Assembly: GCA_963971425.1 (NCBI GenBank)
Contig: OZ020515.1
Coordinates: 18,782,637 to 18,846,636 of the forward strand
From: Bryoerythrophyllum caledonicum
Taxonomy: Eukaryota; Streptophyta; Bryopsida; Pottiales; Pottiaceae
Direction of reading: 5' to 3'
Length of the DNA: 64,000 nt
The notes below the pieces were generated by a model. That model searched no databases. It worked only from the letters and a program-made list of their open reading frames with translations, and was not told the DNA's origin. Of the stretch, positions 48,316 to 58,442 are shown piece by piece. The first letter of the stretch is position 1; each line of letters starts with the position of its first letter. Made by a program: the position numbers and the translations under genes.

Positions 48316-48667
48316 GTCGAGGTAAGCTCCACTCTCATTCAAATGTAGAAGAATATTTTTCTCGCACCATGGTCTTACTAGGACGCGACTTGACTCTCGA
48401 GTTGGGTTGGACGCGAATTGCGCGGGTCGAGCCTCCGATCTCATGGGCGGACATTGTCGAGGAGAGAGAGAGCCTGATGTGGTGGTGAGGAGGAGAGCCT
48501 GCTTGGAGAATCGGGAAAGCCTAGAATTTCGTTTACCAGCAGAGTAACTATGAGGGATGAGTGTGTGCAGGACCTTTCTCCACACTGAGTTTAGATGTTG
48601 AGAATGATGTAGAGCCAATGTTAATTACTTAATGAAAGGTGGAGGTATCTTATTCATTGGCATTCAG

Positions 48668-48889
48668 GCTGGAGTTTGTGGCGAGCATGGAGGTGATCCA
48701 TCGTCGGTGGAATTCTTTGCTTCAATTGGTCTGGACTACGTCTCATGCTCTCCATTCAGGTACAGTTTCTCATCACTTCTTTCTTAATGATTCCAACTCT
48801 GATGGTTAATGATTTTACTAAAGAATCATGCTACTTGCAGGGTGCCCATAGCTCGCTTAGCAGCTGCTCAAGCAGCAACAAAGAAGTGA
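48668..48889 (+). pseudogene. C-terminal two exons of pyruvate phosphate dikinase (PPDK)
   Basis: An acceptor CAG at 48665-48667 opens exon 48668-48759, and after a GT-AG intron (48760-48840) exon 48841-48889 ends in TGA. The joined peptide contains [38 protein letters not shown] and QAATKK, the strongly conserved C-terminus of PPDK (which interconverts pyruvate and phosphoenolpyruvate). The CGEHGG cysteine is the proton donor of the PEP/pyruvate site. Upstream exons (phosphohistidine and nucleotide-binding parts) are absent from the preceding kilobases, so this is a fragment, perhaps captured by a transposon. The splice sites and frame are intact, hinting that it is young or still transcribed. 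Confidence 0.85.
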
Positions 48890-48899
48890 TTGATTCTGG

Positions 48900-49275
48900 A
48901 CCGATGATATTTGACGACATCATGAGTTACTGTAGCTTGAAATTAGTGTACATTTTCATGTGGAAGTGCTGTGTATGTGCATAGTAGTCAAGGCAAAATA
49001 TCTATCTATATATCTATTTACTTAGCTTGCCATTTTTTCTGGCATGTACACTTGAATTCATGGTGTGAATATGAATAGTGGATCATTTAAGGTAAGCTAA
49101 AATATACAAAATTTATTCTGAGGAACACTAATAAAAAACCTTCCCCGGTCGGAACGACGGGTACCAAAACTTGTAATTTATATTTGATGTAAGTTCAAAT
49201 TATTTGACAACCCACACTACCACATCATCACACACACATTGTTTACCACAAAGATTTAGAAAAACAAGTGTTATG
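48900..49275. other. No gene seen
   Basis: AT-rich flank between the PPDK fragment and the SINE; nothing supportable. Confidence 0.4.
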
Positions 49276-49289
49276 TCAGTACCATAGAG

Positions 49290-49643
49290 GCACTATGTCC
49301 TTGGTGTAGTGGTTTGGTCATGGCGCACCGGTGAGGTGGTTGTCAGTTCAAGTCATATTGCTGGTGTGGTGCCTACTACCATAGTCCACCCAATTATGGT
49401 GGGGTCCCAAGACCTCGTTGTATGGGGACCTACGAAGGCCTTGGGGGAGATGACATGTCGGTTGTCTCTAAGACATTTAGTGTAGCGAAGCACTTAGTGT
49501 AGGGAAGCACTTAGTGTAGAAAAGTGTTTACCCTTATCCTCGAGAAGGGGTGTCCTCTGGCCATATGCTTAGTGAAGAGAATGAATAGACACTATATTCA
49601 CGCCGGTCACGTCGGTCTCTTTTGGAGATCAGAGTTCTTCTGC
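49290..49643 (+). mobile_element. tRNA-derived SINE, copy 2, complete
   Basis: An A box TGGTGTAGTGG and a B box GTTCAAGTC lie about 35 bp apart at the 5' end. The body matches 31196-31430 and the tail 31924-31980. The 14-bp direct repeat on its flanks is the size expected of LINE-dependent retrotransposition. The tail ends in GTTCTTCTGC, not poly(A). Length about 354 bp. The middle has three CACTTAGTGTAG-like units. Confidence 0.78.
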
Positions 49644-49646
49644 TCA

Positions 49647-50185
49647 GGGCCGCTTTACACTTGGTGGCCAAGTCGAGAGGCCGTCGATTTCCACCAATGA
49701 GATTGCTAGAATGGCCAAAGTCCGGACTTTGGGCCTTCACACTTGTGCCCAAACTCCAAAGCCCGTCGTCCTACATGGCAACACTTTTAGGTTGTTTTGG
49801 CGCCAAAGCGACGGCCTCTTGAGCAAAACTTGGGTCGCCCATTTTAGTCGACCCAAACTACAATCGAGAGTCCATCAATTTTTAATTATTAAAATAATCA
49901 AAAAATGACAAGATCTAGACGTTAGATGAAAGAGACCGAATTTTTGGGTTGATTTTTTTTGGCTGATTTTTATTCGTTGATATTTTTGGGCTGATTTTTT
50001 TTGGCGTAATGATATGGGGTTTGGACTTTGGACTTGGCCTTTGGGGCTTCACACCACAACCGGCCAAACCTTCAATCTATATTATTTAATGTATTTTTTA
50101 GGCAAAAAAGTTTGGCCTCTTGCCATAGTTTGGCCACTCATTTTGACGGTCGGCCTCTTGACTTGGGCATAGTGTGAAGCGGCCC
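49647..50185. mobile_element. Tourist-like MITE, copy 3, complete
   Basis: Starts GGGCCGCTTTACACTTGG and ends GTGTGAAGCGGCCC, with TCA on both sides (49644-49646, 50186-50188). It is very similar to copy 1 at 1-522, including GGCAACACTTTTRGGTTGTT and GTTTGGCCTCT. The length is 539 bp and it is non-coding. Confidence 0.85.
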
Positions 50186-50199
50186 TCAGTACCATAGAG

Positions 50200-50628
50200 T
50201 GGATGTAATATAATATGTGTAATTTAGGCCACACATATTGTATGCGGTCACTTTTGTAACAAAGAAATTATCATCGGAATTATTTTGTCAAATTATTTTG
50301 ATCTAAGGCTTGGTCAAAGTAGAAGGGTGTCGTTTTATTAGAAAGGTTGAATAAGTAAGAAACCCCAGTCAAGTCTAAAAAGACTGCCAATAAGACTGCA
50401 AATTTAGTTTGTGGGATCAACAATAATAATGATAAGAAGAGAATAAAAAATATCTCTATATAAAACTCGGTGGGCCACACCGATAATGCCCCAAAGTCAA
50501 AGTCCTCCAAACAACTACAACAGGAGATGAAAAGGTAAGAGTAAATAGTAAAAGACAAGGCACACGACTATTGTTGTTCAGTTGCCACTTGTGGAAATTC
50601 CCTGTCGGCTCCTTTACCCGATGCCCCG
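50200..50628. other. No gene seen
   Basis: AT-rich to 50460, then rising GC toward the next reading frame. Possibly 3' flank of the small minus-strand frame. Confidence 0.3.
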
Positions 50629-50955
50629 TCAGTACCCGGCTAAAACCTCCCGAGTACACAGGCAACACCACCCCGATAACATTGTGATACCCGATATAAG
50701 CGGGTATGAACAATCCGGGTAGCCACTGGAGGAGAAATAGCTGCAGGCAATACATTCAACGAAAGAGACGAAGTTGGAATGATGATTGTCGCTAGAATTG
50801 TCGCTCATCATTGTTGGAGAAGGGTTAGAGGTTGCCAGGCTTGTGGATCCAGCAACGGCGGCGGCGTTACAGTTGTTTCGAGAGGTTTTGCCGAATTTTG
50901 GCGCTTCGGAGGTTGAAGACGAGGAGGAGGAGGAGGACTGCGAGGAGAGTGCCAT
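50629..50955 (-). CDS. Hypothetical 108-residue protein
   Basis: The frame opens with ATG at 50955, carries a serine run (residues 5-15), and continues through TSRNNCNAAAVAGSTSLATS to FVSFVECIACSYFSSSGYPD and WCCLCTREVLAGY. The second half is varied and Cys/aromatic-rich, unlike a simple shadow frame, and the GC content is above the flanks. No family is recognised. The serine run mirrors an acidic run on the plus strand (50786-51103), so one of the two frames is spurious; neither is proven. Confidence 0.3.
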   Translation of the reverse strand: MALSSQSSSSSSSSTSEAPKFGKTSRNNCNAAAVAGSTSLATSNPSPTMMSDNSSDNHHSNFVSFVECIACSYFSSSGYPDCSYPLISGITMLSGWCCLCTREVLAGY

Positions 50956-52855
50956 CGTTGCGGAGGCTATGCGCGTTTTTTTGATTTCGCGGCAACTTAG
51001 GGAGGGATTCGCGTTCAGTGGAGGTTCTGCGCAGGTTTTTCGAGTGGTAAAAGGAATTCCGGCTTATCTTTGCGTGCGTTTGAGGGCGGAGAGGTGTATG
51101 TGAGGATTTCGCTTTCAGCGGAGCTCTGGTGAGGTTTTGCTCGAATTTTGGAGCGAGTTCGAGGATTTTTTGAGGGAATTCGGGCATATCTTGGCGTGCG
51201 GAAAGGTTTCGCGCAGTTTTTGCGAGTTTGAGGACGTTTTGAGGGGGTTTAAGCGGTCTTTGAGAAAGGAGATTAGTGAGCGGGGAAGAGAGGGAGATCG
51301 GCGTCTTTAAGCTTAATTAATTGGTCAGGTTTGACTTGTTCACGTGAGGAAGTTTAAGTCTCGAGTGCATAGGTTCGATCATCAGGTTCTTATAAGTTCA
51401 ATTGACGTGAAGAGTCACGGTGCTTGCGCATATAGGAGCGAATGCGTTCAAGCTTATGCGGTACGGTGCCTCTTATGCTCAAGCATTTCCGGTGAGGATT
51501 CGGCGACGTGCTGAGCGTTTTTGGTTATAACATACGTTTCTTGAGCTTGGAAGTGCAACTGTCAGGAAGAGTTTTGGTGCGTGGCTCTGCGGCGGTGGTT
51601 CGGAATGGATTACGGCAGTTTTCGTCGTTCAAAGAAAATTGGCGAGGGTTTGAAGCGCTTCGCGACGCCGTTTGCGGTGGAAGTCGCGTGATCGTTAGAG
51701 CCTTGAGACTAACTCAGCGGTCTCTTGCGTCTCGTACTTGTCCTGTGGCATTACCACGTTCGTGAAGATCGTAAGAGGATTTAGGATGATCTCAGCCATG
51801 GTCTCGAGCAATTTCTTGATGTGGAAGAAGAAACGTGGCGTTAAGACCACTCTGGCTGTCTTCTTCCGCTTTGAGGTGGTACCCGCTTGAGAGAGGAACC
51901 ATAGGCCTCCGTCGAACTCTACCGGGAATTCGATCCGGCGCTGCGCGACAGCGTTGGGGAGTCAAGAAGAAGAAATCCACGTATCTGGACGACGGAAACG
52001 TGTAATTTGTTGGTTGGAAGAAGCCGATTCTTACTTTCTGCATTTGCCAAATGTTGGCAAGGTTGAGCGAGGTAAGTTCAAGATTTCGTGTATGAGTCAG
52101 CAGTTGATGCTTTTGGCGCCAATTTTGGAGGCAACTCGTAGGACAAGTACCTCTGTTTGTTTTCTCCCTTCAGGTTTTCGGATTCTGATATTACTTCCTG
52201 TGTTATTTTAGAGAAGCTGCAAGGCCCTGAACGCTTTTGTTTTGACTTACATGTAGGTCTTTACATGATGGCTTCTTAAATGCTCTGAGTGGATTTTCTG
52301 CTTCGTAATGTGAGGGCTGTTGAAAGCTGTTAACCTCATGAGTGTGCTTCCTTGGTGCAGATATTTAAGGCACTGATGCAGAGTGATATTCTTATTAGAG
52401 GGCGGCATACGTTTTCGTCTTCTTCGCCTTCTTCGGTAATAAATTTTGTATTTGCTTTTCATACATTGAAATCTAAGAACTGGCTTTGAAAGCCTTTTAC
52501 CTTGTCTTGGGCAAGTTCTGAGAGCGTAAATGTACTGAAGAACATTGAAATGGTCGAAGCTTTTCCTGTATTTTGACATTATTGGGATCTTCCTGGTTAA
52601 TGCTTTTGGGGATTTTAACTCTATACGGTAATTCACAGTCAACCGTGCTCGTATGTACTACTCTAGTCTCACCATTTGTAAACCATCTCCGTATTGATTA
52701 ACAACCATCTAAAATTTTGATGCAGTAACCAAACTCGTGCGACTTTTACTTTCATTGGTATATCAAACGGCAACTCCTGCCTGACAAGAACTGCAACGGA
52801 CAAGGAGTGGGAGATATCCAAGAGGGTTCTGTGAGCTTAAGCTGTTCAATCTCGA
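50956..52855. other. Upstream region of the coiled-coil gene
   Basis: GC-richer than the transposon zone, with many TTTGAGG/GCGAGTTT words at 50990-51280 that look like diverged repeats. No exon is supported. It probably contains the promoter and 5' leader of the gene at 52856; an in-frame TAA at 52838 closes the frame upstream of its ATG. Confidence 0.4.
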
Positions 52856-54379
52856 ATGGCAATTAACTCGGCTCTTCACGCTGACCAGGAGTGCGATGCA
52901 CAGCAATCCATGGCGTCAAAAACCTTTGCAAAACGATGCAGCGAGAGAAGTTTCTTTCGAGGCGGAGCGAAAGCGAGACTCGTGGAAATTTCAGAGCTCT
53001 TGTGTGGAGAGTATGTCAGATTCGGATTCGACGAGGGAAAGCTGCTCCAGGAGAAGGTGATGAAACTGGAGGTGGAAAATGACACTCTTTTAACTCAAGC
53101 GGCGATCATGAAGTCGAGAGAGGAGTCCATGAAGGAACGAGTGCGAGAGATGGATCACCGCATGCAAGATTTATCTGACAAAGTAAAAGAGGCTGAAGCG
53201 CTTACCATGGAACTGCACAAGGATACCTTTGAGATCCCGCGAGAATCTCCAAGTTCATTGTATGCAAGTAATCTGCAAGTTCTGTGCCACAAAGGAAAGA
53301 AGCGTGAGCTTCCAGAATTGGTGGAAAAATTGCAACTACTCTGTGCGAGCCACGAAGTAAGTTACACGTATCCTGGGGTTTCTGACGATCACCAAGCGCA
53401 CGGGCATGAAGAATGCGATAATCCTAGTTCGCCTAACGAGACGAAGCTCTTGTGTTGGCGCGATGACCACTGTGCGGATTGTGTGGACAGCGTTGAGCAG
53501 GTTCAGGAGCTTCAAGAGGAGCTCAAAATGGTTTCCGCCAAGTTGAAATTTTCGTTAACACAGAGACAAGCCATGAAGGAGGTCATCGCGGCGTCCACGA
53601 CTAAGCTAGCAGAGACGATGGCAGCGAATGAAACCCTCAAGAAGGAGCTCCATGTTGAGCGCCAACTTGTGCAAGCGAGGGAGAACGATGTTCAGAACCT
53701 GGAAACTCGTGTGGAGGCCTTAAGTACAAGCAACCAGATGCTGAAGTCAATGTTGAATCTGAAGAAAATAGCGTTGGAATCCAGGAGGACACTCAACTTC
53801 ACAACGCTTGAGCCTAAGCTATTGGATTTGGCTGCAATAGTCAGCGCACAAAACGCGTGTGTTGTGAGACTTTCGGTTCAGAACGAAACCCTCGCTCGAT
53901 CTTTACAGTCCAAAATCCAGGAAATTGATCATCAGCAAGCTGTAACCGCATCAGCTATCAAGCAGAAGGACGCCGCTATCCGTGCCCTGGAGCAGTTCAA
54001 GGAACAAATGGTGGAGTGGGCAACAGAAATGGACGAGCGCAATTCAACCTACGACGTGCTTCAGGAATACGTTCTAAGTCTAGAAACTGACTTGCGGGAC
54101 TGCCAATCACAGTACAGTGCCGTGCTCCAGAGCCACGAAGACTTGAAGAAGGATCACGACCAGTTGTTAGCTTGGCAAGCGCATGCACGAACACGGATGG
54201 CGAATTCGGAGAAATCTCTCGACGAACGCGAGAAAGAGGTTGAAAGCATCAGCCGCGAAGCAATGCACTTGAGTTTGGAGGTTGAGCTTCTTCGAAGAAA
54301 ACTTCAACAACTCGACGAAGATGTAATGTTCAAAGAAGGCCAGATCTCTATTCTGCGAGGCAGCTGGGAAGAGGAGTGA
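52856..54379 (+). CDS. Single-exon coiled-coil protein, 507 residues, function unknown
   Basis: An uninterrupted frame runs from ATG 52856 to TGA 54379. An in-frame stop 18 bp upstream supports this start. The first 60 residues are not helical; from about residue 62 the sequence shows heptad patterns: KLLQEKVMKLEVENDTLLTQ, a Met/Arg-rich helix to residue 120, a Cys/His-containing linker (about 125-215; HEECDNPSS, CWRDDHCADCVD), and a long second coiled coil from about 218 to the end (VQELQEELKMVSAKLKFSLT, TDLRDCQSQYSAVL, ISREAMHLSLEVELLRRKLQ). No signal peptide, membrane segment or catalytic motif is seen. It is tail-to-tail with the methylesterase gene. Length and open frame argue for a real gene; a cytoskeletal or scaffold role is only a guess. 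Confidence 0.8.
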   Translation: MAINSALHADQECDAQQSMASKTFAKRCSERSFFRGGAKARLVEISELLCGEYVRFGFDEGKLLQEKVMKLEVENDTLLTQAAIMKSREESMKERVREMDHRMQDLSDKVKEAEALTMELHKDTFEIPRESPSSLYASNLQVLCHKGKKRELPELVEKLQLLCASHEVSYTYPGVSDDHQAHGHEECDNPSSPNETKLLCWRDDHCADCVDSVEQVQELQEELKMVSAKLKFSLTQRQAMKEVIAASTTKLAETMAANETLKKELHVERQLVQARENDVQNLETRVEALSTSNQMLKSMLNLKKIALESRRTLNFTTLEPKLLDLAAIVSAQNACVVRLSVQNETLARSLQSKIQEIDHQQAVTASAIKQKDAAIRALEQFKEQMVEWATEMDERNSTYDVLQEYVLSLETDLRDCQSQYSAVLQSHEDLKKDHDQLLAWQAHARTRMANSEKSLDEREKEVESISREAMHLSLEVELLRRKLQQLDEDVMFKEGQISILRGSWEEE

Positions 54380-55055
54380 AGCTTTACGTTAGACGGACAC
54401 GAGTCGGTATCGTTTCCTCCTTCCATCTTCAAGCCCAACGGGCCAATTGTTGTTAGACTTCAGCAGGTGACCGAGATTAACCCTACTATCTCAAGTTTTT
54501 CAATTCCAGGGTGAATTACGGATCGGCAATTACAGACACGAAGACGATCTATGGTCGAGGAGCACATTCTGCAAGCAGACGGCAACAGCGAGGTGGTCTT
54601 CTTTTCGTAGTTTGTCACTAATTGTACCGTACAGGGAAACCAATGAGTGGTACTAGCCATTGAGTGGAGTTTGCAGAGCACACAACGTAGCAGTATCTTG
54701 TACACTACATGTTTCATATTGTACTTTACTAGAGGAGTAGCGTCGACAGACAGACAGTGTTTCAAAGCAGGACACAGCTTCCAAGATTTGGGTCCATCCC
54801 TTGAAAGTCTCCACCCTCCTGACAACCAGCTGGTGGAGTAGTACATTCTCATTACAGAAAAGTTGGCTAGTTGCTGCGGTTCTTTAGTGGAATGTCTTCT
54901 TGAGCTAACCTTCAATGTCGATACGGTACGAGTTTGCACCATGCTGGTCTATAGTTGGTCAAACTGCTCAAATTCGTCATTAATTTTGGACGCACTCTTG
55001 CTGTTGGTACCTACGTTGTTTTCCACAGATGTTTTCTATTTGTACTGCGTCCGTT
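54380..55055. other. Intergenic between convergent genes
   Basis: Holds the 3' flanks of the coiled-coil gene (+) and the methylesterase gene (-). No additional gene or clear polyadenylation signal is supported. Confidence 0.5.
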
Positions 55056-57179
55056 CTAGTATTTCTCATTAATCCGGGCGATTTCCAGAAAGATCCTATG
55101 TAGGGACTGGGGCTTGGAGAAGAAGGGGCAATGGTCGCTGCCTCTGAGGGTGAAGACACGCTCAGGAGGATTCTCTTCAAGGACAGCATGCTGAGCTGGG
55201 AACGGTAAGGCTTGATCCGCAGTGGTTGAGATGTAGTATCGCCTCACGGAGCCGTAATTCATGTGTGTCAGGACGAGCTTCTCCAACGCAGGAGCAAACG
55301 GCGTTGGCCTCATCGAATGAGTTGCTAAGGCCACATCCTGCAAAGATAAACCGTAATGTACGTTAATTCTTCATAACTATTCTTTTAACTATCCACAAAT
55401 TGGGAAAACAATGTTACCTTCGCTGGGCAAGTGTTGAAGAAAAGGTCCCCTGTCAAGTTCTTGTCGAATGTAAGAGCAGTTGGAGGTTTTCTTCTTCCGT
55501 TCCCATAGATGAAGATTTGAGCCTTAGCCATGAGCGCTTCAGGATTTTGCACCTGCTCAAATATGGGTATTTGTCATCAGTGAAGCGCATAAGACTTTTA
55601 ATTGCAGCCTGGTGAGCAAGGTTTAATATAAGACTGTAAGTTTCAGAATAAGACTGATTTAAAAAATAAGAGATTCCCAACTGTTGCAAATAGGAATCCT
55701 AGGATTTGAACGAAGCTTACATGCTTGGAGAGAATGTCGAAGGCACTCTGGTTGTTGCTGACCATAGTTGCTGCTATGAAGACAGCCTTGGAAATCAGCT
55801 CTGGAAAGCACTCCATCGCGAACGATATGCATGCGCCGCCGATGCTATGGCCGACCAGGATCACCTATGAACAAGCGAAATAATCGGTAACTTCGTGCAC
55901 CATTTTGATGCCTTAATGAAGTTTCTTGTAAATTGAAGGAAACATACCACTCTTCTATACTTGATGTTTACTTGAGAGACCACAAGCTCTACTCTATCTA
56001 ATAGATATTAAAAGTGAACAAATAGTGAACAAGGAGAGAAAGAGTTTGGGCGACTACAGAGATAACTTAAAATACTTTCAACTAATTATTCTTCGATGCA
56101 AAGCAGATATTCTGGACCCGAGACTGACAGAAGAGGTACCTTCTCATGGCCAGGCGTGGCTTCAATCCGTTTCAGGACCTCCAGTAGAGGCTTACAATAC
56201 TGCAGCAGGCTTGTGATGCGGCTGGGATCTGTGGGCTCAATGCCAGAACCCATCAGATCAATGGCAGTGGCCTTGAAGCCGGAGTCTTCAAGCAATGCAA
56301 TGGATTTGTACCAACACCACGCTCCCAGTCCTCCCCCATGAACCAACACAAAATGGGTGCTCTCCAAGCTCACGTCCATGTACCGATCCTGAAACACAAC
56401 AAAGTGGCGCTATCTGGTAAACTTCCTAGACAGAAATTCTCCAAGTGCAACATAACTACCAAATAGTTTACTCTTGGGAGTATGTTATGGCGTGCTCCTA
56501 AGACTAAACTATCCCGTCTAGTTACCATCATTGATACCCCTTCATTTCAAAATAAGAGTCCACTTAGAGGAAGGATGTAGGAGTACCATTTTTCTTCAGA
56601 AAACTAGTCATGAACAAGAGCGTTGCACATACAAGAGAGTATGTGATGTTGGACTCTTATATTTTTGAAACAGAGGAGGTAGTTCAAACTTGAGACAGTG
56701 AGTAGTATGCATTTGTGTGTAGAGTTACTGCTCAAATTTAATGAACGACGCCATACAAGACTTGATAATCCTGGAGGTGGCTGTAGGTTGCAGAGTATGC
56801 TAGATTTCTCACATGAGTTGGGGTTTACCTTTCTGAGGTGCATGGATGGGACAGGGTCGAGCAAGGAATCGATGTCTCTGCGGACTTGAGTGCTGTAGCT
56901 CCGGGTGAAATCCATTCCGCCATAGCTGGTCCTTCCCGAGTAACTATGCCTGGGCGGCTCCATGACATGAGTGGTCTCCTCCAGCATCTTGCTCTGCGAG
57001 CTCAAGCTGGCAATATAGAGCTCGTGCTTGGCCATCGCCATGGCCTGGTCCTTAATCGACTGCTCATCCAAAATATAATTCCCTCGGCTGGGCGTGCGCC
57101 GCACCTGGCTCGCCTTCTTCTTCTTCGTCTCAGCAGGCTGCTTCCTCTTAAACCGAATACGAGTGAACTGGTTCCCCAT
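55056..57179 (-). CDS. Methylesterase, MES11-15-like alpha/beta hydrolase, five exons
   Basis: The MES family hydrolyses methyl esters of plant hormones such as methyl salicylate, methyl jasmonate and methyl IAA. Exons on the minus strand: 57179-56829, 56388-56140, 55864-55721, 55552-55418, 55337-55056. All junctions are GT-AG and in phase, giving 386 residues. Residues 1-117 form a basic, Ser-rich extension as in Arabidopsis MES11-15. It starts MGNQFTRIRFKRK, a possible N-myristoylation site with a Lys cluster, so membrane attachment is plausible. The hydrolase core follows: THFVLVHGGGLGAWCWYKSI (oxyanion region), VGHSIGGACIS with nucleophile Ser207, Asp334 in TTADQALP, and His362 in RGSDHCPFF. 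The Asp-His spacing equals that of SABP2. Some Arabidopsis paralogues of this clade lack the serine, but here it is present. The ATG at 57179 is the only one that fits. The substrate cannot be told. Confidence 0.93.
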
Positions 57180-57307
57180 CGCTGAAGAAACCGATAACAA
57201 CGCTCCTCAAGTACCTACCTTTCTCCCCCTCCTCCTCATCATGACTAGTCTCACTGTTTCTGCCCTTCCCCGCCTCAAAGCTACTGTAGGAGAATATTGC
57301 GGAGTTT

Positions 57308-57321
57308 ACGTGACGTGACGT
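57308..57321 (-). promoter_or_regulatory. Tandem TGACG/ACGT motif upstream of the methylesterase
   Basis: ACGTGACGTGACGT lies about 130 bp before the methylesterase ATG. It contains two TGACG cores overlapping ACGT, the type of site bound by plant bZIP factors including TGA factors of the salicylate response. Proximity to a gene of a hormone-methylester family makes it suggestive, but a short motif like this can occur by chance. Confidence 0.35.
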
Positions 57322-57389
57322 TAAGCATACAAATGAATGCTCACGCCACGGACCATGGCCTCGACGACGACGGGGCTTGATGGTTCTTA

Positions 57390-58139
57390 ATTGCGGGGAC
57401 AAGGACGATGTTATTGCGCTTTGAATGAAGTGAGAGATAAGGGAAGAAGATGCTCGAAGGTGGTGGTGGCCCTCCTTCTACACTGTACAGGGATGCGAAG
57501 TTGCTGCTGGGAGCAATCTACTTGGGGTTACCATTGGCTTCTGGCGCATGAGAGTTATAGCGGTGCCAGAGCCCGCATGCAGAAAGTGGTAACAGGAGTG
57601 TCAGTCGTCCCACTGCACTTTCTCTCGTCAACTGGATCAGTAAGGTACGTTCATCTGATTCACTGACCAGGAATGAAAGGTGTGAGGTATTTGTGCTGTT
57701 GAATAACTAGAGAATCCCCTATTATGCATCAGTTAGCCCCAAAAGTCTTGGAAAGGAAATTAGAGGTCTTCTTGCCTGCCAAACTTTGTATTTCTTGGTC
57801 TGCCAATGGATGTAAAAGTCTGTATTAAGTTTTGCCAATGGATGTAAAAAGTTTGTATCTTGTTCTGACCATGGATGTAAAGAGTGAGGGCACTCTTGAA
57901 TCTCACGTCTGATCAGGGGGTCAGTCAGTCTTGAAGGTTCGAAGTCTGGTCAGCAGATGGTTGATAAGTAAGCTACTTGGTTTAGTTACTAATGACCTTT
58001 CCTGACCTCGAGAGAGAGTTAACCCTTCAGTGCAGAGACTTTTCCCACAATGTCAGGATTTGCATTGATTTACTTTTTTGAGCTCCTTCTCATGGAATTA
58101 GAATATTTAGTATCAGTATCTAACCTTCTAAAATTAAAC
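57390..58139. other. No gene seen
   Basis: A short repeat of CCAATGGATGTAAAAAGT type occurs near 57805-57885. A lone TTAA-CCCTTCAGTGCAG left end occurs at 58019. No coding support. Confidence 0.35.
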
Positions 58140-58143
58140 TTAA

Positions 58144-58438
58144 CCCTTTAAGGCCGATCCACCATATATGGATCGATTCTCGACAAAAACCTTTATAGAA
58201 AACACTACATACCACCTCAAAGGAAAAAATAGACCATGATTTAGAGGTGGAAGAAATGGGCATCTATTGAGACCATCGCCACTGCAATCGGTCCAAGCAT
58301 GGGCGAGCTACAATGGTTTCCGTGAAGTGAGTTCCTAGATTTTTGTGCTGAAATGTATCGTTTGTGTAGATGCATTCTACATGATCTAGAACACTCATAG
58401 ATTGTCATAGGCTGAAGAAGCTCATCGGCCTTAAAGGG
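58144..58438. mobile_element. TTAA-flanked MITE, family D
   Basis: Starts CCCTTTAAGGCCGATCC after TTAA (58140-58143) and ends ATCGGCCTTAAAGGG before TTAA (58439-58442). The terminal 15 bp are perfect inverted copies. The 295-bp body is unrelated to families A and B. Confidence 0.82.
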
Positions 58439-58442
58439 TTAA

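Larger units (their letters stand above)
49276..50199. repeat. 14-bp target duplication of the SINE, separated by a later MITE
   Basis: TCAGTACCATAGAG occurs at 49276-49289 and 50186-50199. It flanks the SINE plus the Tourist-like MITE. The MITE's own 3-bp TCA duplication coincides with the first three bases of the right copy, so the order of events is SINE first, MITE second. Confidence 0.8.

Noticed and set aside
49276..50199. A single SINE-MITE chimera moving as one unit
   Set aside because: The MITE has its own TCA duplication and TIRs, and the SINE's duplication is interrupted exactly by them, so sequential insertion is simpler.
50786..51103. Plus-strand frame with an acidic Glu run
   Set aside because: The run is the complement of the serine run on the opposite strand, and the rest has no recognisable features; the minus-strand frame looks slightly better, but neither is proven.
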